The notes beneath the pieces were generated by a model. That model was not told the origin of the DNA and ran no database searches. It worked only from the letters and a program-made list of their open reading frames with translations. Positions 1-9,168 of a DNA stretch of 64,000 bases are shown here, piece by piece. The position numbers and the translations under genes are program-made. Numbering within the stretch: the first letter of the stretch is position 1; each line of letters begins with the position of its first letter. Origin of the DNA: an uncultured Roseicyclus sp. (GTDB taxonomy: Bacteria; Pseudomonadota; Alphaproteobacteria; Rhodobacterales; Rhodobacteraceae). The stretch is from NCBI GenBank assembly GCA_947491935.1, contig CANLLF010000001.1, positions 124,001 to 188,000 on the forward strand. The letters are read 5' to 3'.

Positions 1-560
1 ATATGAAACCGCCCCGCCGCCTCCACGAAGCCTGAGGTTGCGGCATGGCCCTGCACCTCGATGCCGATGCCACCCGGCGCGGCACTGCTGGCCGCGATCT
101 CCGCCAGCAAGGCGGTGTATTGCGCCGATGACAGGGACAATCGCGGCAATTGGTCAAAGGCGATGCCCGGCCAGACCGTATCGACACGCAGCACGGACGC
201 GTCACCTGCAACCGCGCGGAGCGTGGCGCGCGCGCTCAGATCCGCCCAGGTGGGCGTGGTGGTGTAGAAATCCCGCGCGCCCCAGCCGACGATGAAGTAT
301 CCCACATCCGGCCCGTCCACCCGCACCCCGCCGGCCCGCGCGAAATCCAGCGCCGCCCGCGTCTCAGGCGTGGCGGGCAAAACGAAATCCACATGGATCG
401 GCCCGTAAAGAAGTCCGATGTCAGTGTCGTTGCCCGTGGGCAGATCGGCGGTGCGGCCGGGGATCAGCCCGCCGATGGCAGCCGCCCCCAGATAGAGGGC
501 CAGAACGACAAAGGCCGCCCCAAACAGGCGGCCCACGACGCGCAAGGCGGCCCGGATCAC
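1..560 (-). CDS. DUF2459 / TIGR02117 family protein (partial, cut by window edge)
   Basis: A minus-strand frame stays open from a GTG at 558-560 to the left edge, so only the N-terminal 186 or so residues are visible. The start is supported by the GTGA overlap with the stop of the upstream zinc-finger gene. The protein opens with one hydrophobic segment (about residues 12-32), followed by a region with [15 protein letters not shown] and [20 protein letters not shown]. These match the DUF2459 (TIGR02117) family of inner-membrane-anchored proteins as I remember it; the family has no established biochemical function. It is the distal gene of a short operon with the zinc-finger gene. Confidence 0.75.
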   Translation of the reverse strand, partial: MIRAALRVVGRLFGAAFVVLALYLGAAAIGGLIPGRTADLPTGNDTDIGLLYGPIHVDFVLPATPETRAALDFARAGGVRVDGPDVGYFIVGWGARDFYTTTPTWADLSARATLRAVAGDASVLRVDTVWPGIAFDQLPRLSLSSAQYTALLAEIAASSAAPGGIGIEVQGHAATSGFVEAAGRFH

Positions 561-739
561 TTCACCTTGTCCGCGAAATCCTCATGGATGAACTTCTTGT
601 CGCAATAACCGCATTCGACCCAACCCACATCGGGCCCGATCTGGAGCCACACGCGCGGATGCCCCAACGCGCCCTCCCCGCCGTCACAGGCGACCCGCCA
701 GGCAGAGATCACTTCGGTTTCCGGGGCGTCGATGCTCAT
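557..739 (-). CDS. zinc-finger (zf-CHCC) domain protein
   Basis: A 60-residue protein. Cys18, His27, Cys43 and Cys46 (ECGYCDKKF) form the CHCC zinc-ligand set of the zf-CHCC family, which is related to the NDUFS6 subunit of mitochondrial complex I. Small bacterial members of this family are common in alphaproteobacteria and their exact role is unclear. The stop overlaps the GTG start of the DUF2459 gene, so the two are probably cotranscribed. Bases 740-896 upstream, before the HIT gene stop, hold no gene that I can see. Confidence 0.85.
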   Translation of the reverse strand: MSIDAPETEVISAWRVACDGGEGALGHPRVWLQIGPDVGWVECGYCDKKFIHEDFADKVK

Positions 740-896
740 CTGTGCTCATCCTTACAAGCGCTCTGCCGCCTCTATCGCACCTTGGCCGCAGACGGGCAAG
801 ATGTCGGCGGTGATGCGCGCCGAGGTCACCCGGTTCCGCGGCAGCGCGCGGGGCTGAGCGGCTGGCCCGACCGGGCCGGCCCGAAGACGCGCGCCC

Positions 897-1280
897 CTAC
901 TTGGCCGGTTGCAACATCCGCCCCAGGGGCCGCCCGCCCAGGATGTGCATGTGGTAATGGGGCACGTCCTGCACCCCGTGCGCGCCGGCATTCGACAGCG
1001 TCCGATACCCGGCCCCATCCGCGCCGGGCGTCACACCCAGATCGGCGCAGATCCGCGCCGCGACCCGGTGAAAATCGGCGATCTCGGCATCCGACGCCTC
1101 AGCCGCGAAATGATCGAAGCACACATAGGCGCCCTTTGGGATCACCAGCACATGGATCGGCGCTTGCGGGTAGATATCCTCGAAGGCCAGCGTGTGATCG
1201 CTTTCCGCGACGGTCCGGTTCGGGATCTCGCCGCGCAGGATCTTCGCGAAGATGTTCTGATCGTCGTAGTCGTAGGCCAT
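897..1280 (-). CDS. HIT family protein (histidine triad nucleotide-binding/hydrolase)
   Basis: A 127-residue HINT-type protein. The N-terminal DDQNIFAKILRGEIP and C-terminal HYHMHILGGRPLG carry the histidine-triad active site (HxHxH), which hydrolyses phosphoramidates or adenylates of nucleotides. I take the start at MAYDYDDQNIF, the usual family N-terminus, rather than the in-frame ATG 15 bases further upstream. The gene lies directly downstream of the glycosyltransferase gene on the same strand, with an 11-base gap. Confidence 0.9.
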   Translation of the reverse strand: MAYDYDDQNIFAKILRGEIPNRTVAESDHTLAFEDIYPQAPIHVLVIPKGAYVCFDHFAAEASDAEIADFHRVAARICADLGVTPGADGAGYRTLSNAGAHGVQDVPHYHMHILGGRPLGRMLQPAK

Positions 1281-1291
1281 GAATGCCCCTC

Positions 1292-2869
1292 TCAATCCGC
1301 AAACAGATGCTGTGTTTCCGCCAATTCCTGGGCCAGATGCGGCTCGATTCCGAAGAACTCGGACAGAACGGCGCCGTTTTCGGTGCTCGGCCGGCCTTCG
1401 CGCAGGCGGAAATGGCGGGGGAATTCCTCCTCACGGATCGCGGCGCTTTCATCGAGGAATTCGTGGCGCAGGGTCGGCAGCATCCGCTGGATCACCTCGC
1501 CGGGCGTATCTTCGGTGGCCAGGCCCACGCGATGGGCGTGGCCCACGAGGTATTGATCATCGAAGTTGCATTGCAGCTCCAGGATCCGGGCATTGGCGCG
1601 GTCGGACATGAAATCGCGCATCAGGTCGAGGTTCGAGGGATCGAGGCAGATCATCAGCCGCTCGGTCCCGTAATAATCGAACAGCATCCGCATCAGGGCG
1701 CGGCGATGGCGGTTGCGCTTTTCCAGCGTCCGTTCGATACCGCCCAGATGCGGCACCCGGCAGCCGGCCTCGTCGAACAGGTATTCGATCCCGCGCACAT
1801 CGATCTTGTCGGACGCCGTTTTCAGAAGCCGCTTGGCCACATGCCATTTCTTGCAGACCAGCATGTAGAGGTCTCGGTCTGCGCCAAGGGTGCTCTCCCG
1901 CTCCCAGAACCGGGTGCCGAAGCGTTTGCCGACGCGCCCGCGGCCGGTCAGGAAGGCGTGCAGCTTTGGTCCTTCCTTGGAGGTGGCGAAATCCTTGCGG
2001 TCGGAATTCCACAGCGCGCCGAGGCGGCGTTTCAGCAGGTCGGCCTCGGGGCTGATCTTGCGGGCGAACAGGTAATCCTGGCTGATCAGAAGGTCGTATT
2101 GGTCGTTGTAGAACGTCACCGGCATGCCGTAATCGCTGAACATCTTGAAGGTCAGCGTGCGGCTTTCGATCTCGCGGGCGGGCACCAGATGGCGCACCAG
2201 CGTCTGGAAATAGGTCTCATCGGGGATCCAGGTGGTCTTGAAGAAGCGGATCACATCGGCGCGGGCCTTGCTGAACGTCAGGATCGCCTCGATCGTCTTA
2301 CGGCGCAGGCACCACCATTGGCTCCCGATCATCACCTGGATGTCGTCGGGGACCTTGCGCGCCAGGCCCAACCGGCGCTGGAGGTGATACGAGGCATAGA
2401 ACAGGCGCTTGTGCTCACGTTCGTTGAACCAGTGCCGGTAGAACAGGCGTTCGCCCTTGAAGCCGGTCTTGATCCAGTTGGAATTGAAGAAATCGAAGCT
2501 TTCGACATAGTCGACATCGCGCGCATCGAGGAACTTGTGGGCATAGGGCGCCGATTTCACCGACGCGCAATCGCCCGACAGCATGTAGAAATGCGTGGCC
2601 TTCGGAAACGCCTCGACCGCCGCCTCCACCGCGAGGAGCGAGGCCTGCACCAGCGACCATTGCCCCCAGCCGCATTTGATGCGCTTCTTGGCGAAGGTCA
2701 CGCCCGCATTGTCGGCCAAAGCCTCGGTGATCGCCGCGAAATCGGCCGCCTTGGCGCGGGCATCGAAATGGATGGACACATAATCGCCGGTCGCCGTCAG
2801 ACGCTCCGCCTGCTGGATGATGCTTGGCGCATCCTTGTGACACAGTAGAATAAAGGCGATTTTTGCCAT
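1292..2869 (-). CDS. GT14-like beta-1,6-N-acetylglucosaminyltransferase with C-terminal DUF5927-type region
   Basis: A 525-residue cytoplasmic glycosyltransferase. The first 270 or so residues follow the Core-2/I-branching (GT14) plan: AFILLCHKDAP at the N-terminus, YMLSGDCASVKS, GSQWWCLRR and PDETYFQTLV, where the Glu corresponds to the proposed catalytic base of the family. The C-terminal half (LMICLDPSNLDLMRDFMSD and so on) resembles the accessory region called DUF5927 in roseobacter homologues. It probably adds GlcNAc branches to a surface glycan. The gene is divergent from a sulfotransferase gene across a 144-base AT-richer intergenic stretch, which suggests joint work on a sulfated polysaccharide; that link is an inference. 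Confidence 0.8.
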   Translation of the reverse strand: MAKIAFILLCHKDAPSIIQQAERLTATGDYVSIHFDARAKAADFAAITEALADNAGVTFAKKRIKCGWGQWSLVQASLLAVEAAVEAFPKATHFYMLSGDCASVKSAPYAHKFLDARDVDYVESFDFFNSNWIKTGFKGERLFYRHWFNEREHKRLFYASYHLQRRLGLARKVPDDIQVMIGSQWWCLRRKTIEAILTFSKARADVIRFFKTTWIPDETYFQTLVRHLVPAREIESRTLTFKMFSDYGMPVTFYNDQYDLLISQDYLFARKISPEADLLKRRLGALWNSDRKDFATSKEGPKLHAFLTGRGRVGKRFGTRFWERESTLGADRDLYMLVCKKWHVAKRLLKTASDKIDVRGIEYLFDEAGCRVPHLGGIERTLEKRNRHRRALMRMLFDYYGTERLMICLDPSNLDLMRDFMSDRANARILELQCNFDDQYLVGHAHRVGLATEDTPGEVIQRMLPTLRHEFLDESAAIREEEFPRHFRLREGRPSTENGAVLSEFFGIEPHLAQELAETQHLFAD

Positions 2870-3013
2870 GCTCGAAACGATTGCCCAGTCCTGAGGCTTA
2901 TTGTTAACCCATTAATAGCCGAGAGACATTGATACGACACCATTTCTTTGCAATTTATGTATTCAAAGACCCGGTGCGGATCAGAGCCGGGCTACATGTG
3001 AGGTGACGAGCAG

Positions 3014-3832
3014 ATGGGTTTCCCAGGCACCTGGATGACGACGAGCGAAAGCATGGTGTACCGCGTGGTGCCCAAATGCGCCTGCTCGACCATCGGCCAG
3101 ATCATGTATTACACCGACAACGGCGCGTTTTTCGACGGTGACATTCACGACGCCAAGGCGGGCATGCACAAATGGGCGTTTGACGACAGCCAGCCGCTGA
3201 TCACCGAGAATGTGCAGGGGCACAAGAGCTACGCGTTCACCTGCGTGCGAAACCCCTATACCCGCATCCTGTCGAGCTTTTTCGACAAGATCTGCGGCAT
3301 CCAGCGCAACGGCAAACGCTATCGCGGCAACCTTGTCCCGCTGCTGATCCAGAAATACGGGATCGAGGTGGGAGGCGACGACGGCAAGGGCGAGTTCGAC
3401 CAGATCGCCAGCTTCCGCCGCTTCCTGCTGTTCGCGCGCGACACCATCCGCTGGCGCAAACCTATGGATCCCGACATCCATTGGTCGGCCATGTCGGGCC
3501 ATGTCTCGACCTTCATCGTCAATGGCGGGCAGTATGACAGGATTTTCTGGACCGAGAGCTTTAACGACGGCATGCAAGGTGTTCTGGATGCTACGGAAAA
3601 TGCCAATCCGATCAAGTTGAAGGACGTACCGCGGTTCAACGAAAGCGAAGGCCACGGCCCCAAGCGCGCCCATCCGGTGGAGGATTATTTCGACGATCTG
3701 TCGATGCATCTGGTCTATGAAATCTACAAACGCGACTTCGAGTTGTTCAAATACGATTTCGCGAATCCGGCCAACAAGATGCCCATCGGCGAGATCGATC
3801 TGGACGAGGTGCACGCCAAACTGGGCGATTGA
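3014..3832 (+). CDS. sulfotransferase family protein (carbohydrate sulfotransferase type)
   Basis: A 272-residue soluble protein. The N-terminal VPKCACSTIGQIMY corresponds to the 5'-phosphosulfate-binding loop, and CVRNPYTRILSSFFDK to the 3'-phosphate-binding Arg/Ser motif of PAPS-dependent carbohydrate sulfotransferases (sulfotransferase family 2). The expected reaction is transfer of sulfate from PAPS to a sugar hydroxyl. The start follows a purine-rich site (gaggtgacgag). Its divergent neighbour is a GT14-like glycosyltransferase, so a sulfated exopolysaccharide or glycoprotein glycan is the likely substrate. The acceptor cannot be read from sequence. Confidence 0.8.
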   Translation: MGFPGTWMTTSESMVYRVVPKCACSTIGQIMYYTDNGAFFDGDIHDAKAGMHKWAFDDSQPLITENVQGHKSYAFTCVRNPYTRILSSFFDKICGIQRNGKRYRGNLVPLLIQKYGIEVGGDDGKGEFDQIASFRRFLLFARDTIRWRKPMDPDIHWSAMSGHVSTFIVNGGQYDRIFWTESFNDGMQGVLDATENANPIKLKDVPRFNESEGHGPKRAHPVEDYFDDLSMHLVYEIYKRDFELFKYDFANPANKMPIGEIDLDEVHAKLGD

Positions 3833-4000
3833 CACCGTGCGCAGGAAGTTGCCGGTTGAGGTTTATTGTTGGCTCAACCGTTGCTACAAAGCCGCATTCA
3901 GACGGCTCACACCTATTTCACGGGCCGAAATATTGATTGAAAATCAAGGCCGGGCTAGCGTCTGGCACGTTTTTGAAGACCATTTTCACGAGGTTGTTCC

Positions 4001-5230
4001 ATGTTGCGCACCCCCCTGATGGCCTGTGCCGCGGCGCTCATGCTGACCGCGATGCCCGTCTCGGCACAATCCACCACGACCGAGGCCGACCGCGCCGCCG
4101 TCTTCCAGCAGATGCTGGCCGACCCCTCCAACCGCGATCTGATGCGCCGTTACGCGCAGATGTCGGTGGAGTTGCGGGATTTCGAGGGCGCCGCCGCCAC
4201 GCTGGAACGGCTGGTCGATCTTGAGCCTCAAAATACCGCCGCCCGCGTCGAACTGGCGATCGCCTATTTTGCGCTCGGCTCCTACGCCGTGGCCGAGTAT
4301 CATCTGGCCGCCGCGCAGGCGAGCGGCGCACTGAGCCCCGACGAGGCCGCGCGCGTGGCCCGCTACCGCGAAGAGGCCGCGGAGCGCGACACCGGCTCGG
4401 ATTACTCTGGGCGGATCGCGGCGGGTTATGCGTGGACGGATACAGCGGGCGAGTCCGGCGCATTCGTCACCGGATCCGTCGATTGGCGGCTGGATCTGGG
4501 CGACGCCCATGCCACGCAATGGGTCACCGAATTTGCCTTCAGCACCTTTCAGCCGGGCGGGTCCAGCGTGAACGAGCGCACCAATGTGCGCCTGCGGACC
4601 GGGCCCGAATACCGCATTGCGCAAGATGCCTATGGCCCGCGCCTGCAGCCCTATGTGGAGCTGAACTGGTTTCAGGATGATGATCTGCTGAATGGCGATT
4701 TCCAGAGCTGGTCGCTCGGGGCACAATATGTGAACCCGGTCAACGAACGCATAACGGTCTATGCCGATGCGCAGCTTGGGCGCATCACATCCACCAGCAC
4801 CGGCGGGACGGATTTCGATTTCCATGAATTCGACCTGGGCTTCACCTATCGCCCGTCCCGCGAGACCCGGCTTCGCCTGACCGGCTCATGGTCCGAGCGG
4901 ACCGAGGTGGACGACGCCACACCTGATACCATCACCAGCGCCTCCCTCCGGCTGAGCGGTCAGCACGCTTTCGACCCCGCCTTTCAGGATCTGCCCAACC
5001 GCTGGCTGGTCGGTGGCTTCGTGGACGTGGCCGAGGTGGAATCCGTCATCGGTGGCACAACGACCATGTTCGACGAACAGCGCCTCGCCGTCTGGATGCG
5101 CGCCTTTGTCTACGAGGATATCTACGTCGAAGGCTCCGCCGCGCAGGTGATGCAGGACGCCACCACCGGCGGCGTGACCACCACCACGGACGAGACGATT
5201 TTGACCGTTCAGGTCGGTTGGGAGTTCTGA
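4001..5230 (+). CDS. TPR-containing outer-membrane beta-barrel protein
   Basis: A 409-residue exported protein. Residues 1-23 are a signal peptide ending VSAQ. Residues 35-125 or so contain TPR-like helices (FEGAAATLERLVDLEPQN, ARVELAIAYFALGSY). From about residue 140 the chain alternates in long amphipathic strands (GRIAAGYAWTD, FDFHEFDLGFTYRPS, DETILTVQVGWEF) and ends in Phe, as outer-membrane barrels do. It resembles periplasmic-TPR/barrel proteins that export or assemble surface polypeptides or glycans, but I cannot name a function. Its stop is two bases before the FecR gene start, so the two form an operon. Confidence 0.75.
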   Translation: MLRTPLMACAAALMLTAMPVSAQSTTTEADRAAVFQQMLADPSNRDLMRRYAQMSVELRDFEGAAATLERLVDLEPQNTAARVELAIAYFALGSYAVAEYHLAAAQASGALSPDEAARVARYREEAAERDTGSDYSGRIAAGYAWTDTAGESGAFVTGSVDWRLDLGDAHATQWVTEFAFSTFQPGGSSVNERTNVRLRTGPEYRIAQDAYGPRLQPYVELNWFQDDDLLNGDFQSWSLGAQYVNPVNERITVYADAQLGRITSTSTGGTDFDFHEFDLGFTYRPSRETRLRLTGSWSERTEVDDATPDTITSASLRLSGQHAFDPAFQDLPNRWLVGGFVDVAEVESVIGGTTTMFDEQRLAVWMRAFVYEDIYVEGSAAQVMQDATTGGVTTTTDETILTVQVGWEF

Positions 5231-5232
5231 TC

Positions 5233-6054
5233 ATGCAGTTCAAGACAATCCTGTTCTCAGCCGCCGCGGCGATGGCCCTTGCGCTTCCGGCCACGGCCCA
5301 GAATATCGGCACCATCGCGTCGTCCGAGCCCACCTTGCGTGGCACGCCGCCCGGTGCGGGCACCCGCACGCTCGATCTCGGGTCGGGCGTGGTGCAGGAC
5401 GAGCGCATCGCCTCGTCGGCCCAGGGGCGCGGCCAGATCCTGTTCGTGGATGAAACCACGCTGAGCCTGGCGCCGAACACGACGATTGTTCTAGACCGCT
5501 TCGTGTTCAACCCCGACGGGTCGGGGCAGATGGGCTTGCGACTGACCGAAGGCGCCCTGCGCTTCATCGGCGGCACGCTGAGCCGCGGGCAGGAAGCCAC
5601 CGTGGCCACACCCACCGCCACAATCGGCATCCGCGGGTCATCGGCGCTGGTGATCCATTCCGGCGGCACGACCACGGCGATTTTCCTGGCGGGCGAGCGT
5701 TTGTGCCTCACCGCGCCCAGCGGGCAGCGGGCCTGCACCAGCCGCCAGGGCGGTGTGTTGACATTGGAGGGCTATCAGGGCCGGGTTGACCCCGATTACC
5801 TCGCCTTCCTGCTGGATCTGATCGACGGTACGCCCCGCGGCGGTGGCAATAGCGGCGGCGGCCTTGGGTCGGGTGTGGGCAATCCCAACCCGTCCGATCG
5901 CGGCCCGGTATCCACTGGCGGCGAAGAGTTCGACCCCGAGATTTTCGACGATGACTTTACGGGCGATGACATCCTGGAATGGCTGCCGCGGGACCCATCC
6001 GATCCCTGCGATCCTCAGGATCCCGGACCGGGCTGCTTTACCGGCGGGCCGTAA
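5233..6054 (+). CDS. FecR domain-containing protein
   Basis: A 273-residue exported protein with a signal peptide ending ATAQ (about residues 1-22). Residues 25-150 form a FecR-type fold: IASSAQGRGQILFVDETTLSLAP, TTIVLDRFVFNPDGSGQMGLRL, EATVATPTATIGIRGSSALV. The C-terminal 90 residues are Gly/Pro/Asp-rich and probably disordered, ending in a GCFTGGP segment. Stand-alone periplasmic FecR proteins are often encoded beside CHASE2-domain cyclases, which is the case here, since the cyclase gene ends 12 bases away on the other strand. A sensory or scaffold role at the envelope is inferred. ATG at 5233 is preferred over an upstream start inside the previous gene because of the signal peptide. Confidence 0.85.
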   Translation: MQFKTILFSAAAAMALALPATAQNIGTIASSEPTLRGTPPGAGTRTLDLGSGVVQDERIASSAQGRGQILFVDETTLSLAPNTTIVLDRFVFNPDGSGQMGLRLTEGALRFIGGTLSRGQEATVATPTATIGIRGSSALVIHSGGTTTAIFLAGERLCLTAPSGQRACTSRQGGVLTLEGYQGRVDPDYLAFLLDLIDGTPRGGGNSGGGLGSGVGNPNPSDRGPVSTGGEEFDPEIFDDDFTGDDILEWLPRDPSDPCDPQDPGPGCFTGGP

Positions 6055-6065
6055 CAGTTTGAAAC

Positions 6066-8261
6066 CTAACGCTTTGTAAGCGCCACGAATTCCCCCGCCC
6101 AATCATCCGGCGGCGGATTTTGTCGGTGGCCCGCAATCCGGTCCAGATAAAGCTGCGCCAGAAGCGCGGTGTTGCAATAGGGGATCTTCACCTTGGAGAC
6201 TGCGAGGAACCCGGCCTCGGCCCCGCTCCAATCCCGGGCGATATAGGCCGCGCGCGCCGTCCCCAGCACATTGGCGAAGTCCTCGGCGCCCGACGCCATG
6301 CGCGGCAGAACGGTTGAGACCTCCACCGCATTGGCAAAGCCCTTCACCGCGATCAGGTCGAGCGTGACCGCCAGAAGGTGCTCCGGACAGGCCGCGACAC
6401 TCATCGGACCGACGCAATTCCGCGTGCCATAGATCCGCGTCAGCCCCTCCAGCCGGGCGGCGAGCGTCACGCTGTCACCGATGCAGGTATACGACAGCCG
6501 GTCGCGGGACCCCATCAGCCCGACAGAGGCCGGGCCGGTATTGAGCCCCACGCCCAGATTGACCCGCGGCAGGCCTTGGGACGTCAGCGCGAAATTCGCC
6601 TGCTCCGCGGCCTCGTTGATCGCACTCAGCGCGCCGAGGGCTGCGGCAGCATGGTCGGGCCGCTCGATGGGGGCGTTCCAGAAGGCCATCACTGCATCGC
6701 CCATGAACTTGTCGATGGTGGCGCCGTGATCCACCAGCGTCTCGGCCACGGCACTCAGGAACGTGTTGACCAGCGTCACCACCCGGTCGGGCGGCATCCC
6801 CTCGGTCACCGTGGAAAAACCGCGCATATCCACGAACATCACCGTCAGGTCCCGCTCCGCCCCTTCCGGGGTCAGGGCGGCGGCGGGGTTTTTCTCGATC
6901 TCCGCAATCAGGGGCGGCGGCAGGAACCGGGCAAAGCGTTCGCGGATCGACCGGCGGGCGCGTTCCTTGGCCAGATACCCGAGCGTCGTGCCGGGGAGGT
7001 AGACCAGCACCGTGGTCAGAACTGCCATAAGGGGGTTGTAGAGCAGGCCAAGCTGCCCGAAGGCAAGGATCCCGCCCACCACTGACCCGCCCCCGAAGGC
7101 CAGCGCGGCTGCCAACCCGATCACGGGGCGCTCGAGCCGGTTGAAGATCGACAAGGCCAGCCCCGCCAGGGCCACGATCAGGATTTCGAGGCCACGCATC
7201 CAGTCGGGCCGCGACAGGAAACTGCGCGCGATGATCTGCTCGATGATCTCGGCATGGAGCGTCACGCCTGCGATCTGCCCGTCCAGCGGCGTGGTGCGGA
7301 TGTCGAACAGGCCCTGCGCAGAGGACCCGACCAGCACGATCCGCCCCTGCAGCCGCGCGGCGAGGTCCGGATCGATCCCGTCGGCCTCCAGCACCTCCCC
7401 CACCGGGGTCATACGCTCGGGCCGAAACCCCGCATAATGGAGCCGGATCCGGCCATCGGGCTCCAGCGGGAAAATCAGCCCGCCGGTCTGCATGGCCGTT
7501 GCGGCAATTGTGCCGCCCGATACCTCGCCCGAGGCCTCCGTTGTCTTCAGAACGTGCCCGCTGGCCCCCTCCCAAACGCGCAGAAGCTCGGCCGAGAGCG
7601 AGGGGACAAGAACACCGCCGATATCCGACACCATTGGCACCGTGCGGGTGATCCCATCCACATTGCGCCCCAGGCTGATCGTGCCAAGGCCCGACGCGGC
7701 CTCGGTCAATTGCGGCAGGTTGCCGACGCTTGCGGGATATTGCGTGAGCGTATTGGGTGTATCACCGGTCACGGCGAACCCCGCCATGGGCTGCGGCACC
7801 TCGCCCTCCAACCCGCCCGCAACCGACAGGACAACGGGGCGACCGGCAATGGAGGCGGCAAAGCGATCATCATGGGGCTCGATCCCAAGATCGGGCAGAA
7901 CCGGCGGGATGCCATCGGTAAACCGCGCCCAGCTGTCGACGATCAGATCAGGCGAGGTGCGGTCCGGCTCGGGGAAGAGCACGTCGTAGCCGATCGCCGC
8001 CGCGCCATGCTCGAACAGACGATCCGTCAACTCGGCCAGGTAGGAGCGCGGCCAGGGCCATTGCCCGTATTCCTCAAGCGACGCTTCGTCGATATCGATG
8101 ATGTGCACGGGCGCCAGCGGGTCATAGACGCGCGGTTCGGTGCGCTGGTAGCCGTCGAAGACCGCGTCGCGCGCCCGGTCGAGGATCGGGGGCGGAAATG
8201 CCGTCAACAGGATCATCGCGACGGTCACGAGCAAACCCAGCGCAAAGGTCAGGCGCGTCAT
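6066..8261 (-). CDS. CHASE2 domain-containing adenylate/guanylate cyclase
   Basis: A 731-residue inner-membrane class III nucleotide cyclase. It has an N-terminal membrane helix (about residues 4-24), a large periplasmic CHASE2 sensor (about 40-350, with VHIIDIDEASLEEYGQWPW, LPQLTEAASGLGTISLGRN and ILVGSSAQGLFDIR), three membrane helices (about 355-435) and a cyclase domain. The cyclase domain shows both metal-binding sites (MFVDMRGFS and DKFMGDAVMAFWNAP) and GDSVTLAARLEGL. It should turn ATP (or GTP) into a cyclic nucleotide in response to an envelope signal. I start at MTRLTFALG, after a GGAAGGG site, because the upstream in-frame extension is low-complexity and overlaps the divergent promoter. 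It is convergent with the FecR gene. Confidence 0.9.
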   Translation of the reverse strand: MTRLTFALGLLVTVAMILLTAFPPPILDRARDAVFDGYQRTEPRVYDPLAPVHIIDIDEASLEEYGQWPWPRSYLAELTDRLFEHGAAAIGYDVLFPEPDRTSPDLIVDSWARFTDGIPPVLPDLGIEPHDDRFAASIAGRPVVLSVAGGLEGEVPQPMAGFAVTGDTPNTLTQYPASVGNLPQLTEAASGLGTISLGRNVDGITRTVPMVSDIGGVLVPSLSAELLRVWEGASGHVLKTTEASGEVSGGTIAATAMQTGGLIFPLEPDGRIRLHYAGFRPERMTPVGEVLEADGIDPDLAARLQGRIVLVGSSAQGLFDIRTTPLDGQIAGVTLHAEIIEQIIARSFLSRPDWMRGLEILIVALAGLALSIFNRLERPVIGLAAALAFGGGSVVGGILAFGQLGLLYNPLMAVLTTVLVYLPGTTLGYLAKERARRSIRERFARFLPPPLIAEIEKNPAAALTPEGAERDLTVMFVDMRGFSTVTEGMPPDRVVTLVNTFLSAVAETLVDHGATIDKFMGDAVMAFWNAPIERPDHAAAALGALSAINEAAEQANFALTSQGLPRVNLGVGLNTGPASVGLMGSRDRLSYTCIGDSVTLAARLEGLTRIYGTRNCVGPMSVAACPEHLLAVTLDLIAVKGFANAVEVSTVLPRMASGAEDFANVLGTARAAYIARDWSGAEAGFLAVSKVKIPYCNTALLAQLYLDRIAGHRQNPPPDDWAGEFVALTKR

Positions 8262-8460
8262 CGGCCGGGGCCCTTCCCTGTGGCGCTGCCGCCCTTCACG
8301 ATCCCGATCTCCCCGCTCGCGTTGATCTGGCCCGGATCGTGGCGGATTTTTCGTGTCGCCGCAAACCCTTCCGGCGTCGCGGAAGGATTTGACAGGGGTC
8401 CGATCCACGGGCCACATGGCGCGCGACACGGGGCCAATTCGGGCGCAGGGAACAGGCTGC

Positions 8461-9159
8461 ATGGAATTGACGATCTGGTCCGCTGCCGGACTGACGGGGG
8501 TGGCCCTTTATCTCGGCGCCTATGGCGCTTTGCAGTTCGGCGTGATCCGCGGATCCTCGGCGACCTACACGATCCTGAACATGAGCGCGGCGATCTTTGT
8601 GCTGATCAGTCTGGCAGAGGCGTTCAACCTCTCTTCGCTGCTGATCCAGGTGTCGTGGATCATCCTGTCGATCATCGGCCTGGCCCGCATGGTGTGGGAA
8701 CGCAAGATGACGCGCTTCAACGAGGAGGAACGCGCGTTCCTGTCGGCGCATTTCAGCAGCCTTCCGCCGCACCTTGCGCGCCGCTTCCTGCGGCTGGGAA
8801 CCTGGCAGATGCTGAGCCCCGGCACGGTATTGACGCGGCAGGGCAGCCCGGTGAGCGAGTTGGTCTATATCGCCAGCGGCGCGGCCAATGTGTCGGCCCA
8901 TGGTGCCGTTGTGGCGCAGATCGGTGCCGATGAGTTGATTGGCGAGATGACCGTCATGCAGGGTTCCCCCGCCACGGCGGATGTCGAGATTACCGAGCCC
9001 GCGCGGGTGTTTACACTGCCGCGCGCCACGCTGATCCGGGAGTTGGAGGCCGACCACGATTTCGCGCTCGCCGTCGCCAATGCCCTGCAGATCGAGGCAC
9101 AGCGCAAGATGGACCGCGCCAACCGCGACAAGGCGGACGCGATCAGCGCGATGATCTGA
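8461..9159 (+). CDS. membrane protein with CBU_0592-like N-terminus and cyclic-nucleotide-binding-like domain
   Basis: A 232-residue protein. Residues 1-80 form three membrane helices similar to the CBU_0592 family (YTILNMSAAIFVLISL, LLIQVSWIILSIIGLARM). Residues 100-225 resemble a cNMP-binding beta-roll (GTVLTRQGSPVSELVYIASG, IGADELIGEMTVMQGSPATADVEI). The phosphate-binding cassette lacks the Arg that contacts the cyclic phosphate in CRP-type domains. The gene is divergent from the CHASE2 cyclase gene, which makes it a plausible effector of that enzyme. I chose the ATG at 8461, after an AGGGA site, over upstream in-frame starts that would overlap the regulatory region. Confidence 0.75.
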   Translation: MELTIWSAAGLTGVALYLGAYGALQFGVIRGSSATYTILNMSAAIFVLISLAEAFNLSSLLIQVSWIILSIIGLARMVWERKMTRFNEEERAFLSAHFSSLPPHLARRFLRLGTWQMLSPGTVLTRQGSPVSELVYIASGAANVSAHGAVVAQIGADELIGEMTVMQGSPATADVEITEPARVFTLPRATLIRELEADHDFALAVANALQIEAQRKMDRANRDKADAISAMI

Positions 9160-9168
9160 TCCGGCGTG

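Noticed and set aside
1283-2848. A 521-codon open frame on the plus strand opposite the glycosyltransferase gene
   Set aside because: It mirrors the real gene in a high-G+C region and has no recognisable domain or ribosome-binding site, while the minus-strand protein carries GT14 motifs.
2880-2935. CtrA site near the TTAACCCATTAA sequence in the glycosyltransferase/sulfotransferase promoter
   Set aside because: The two TTAA words are 4 bases apart and not 7, so the spacing does not fit the CtrA consensus.
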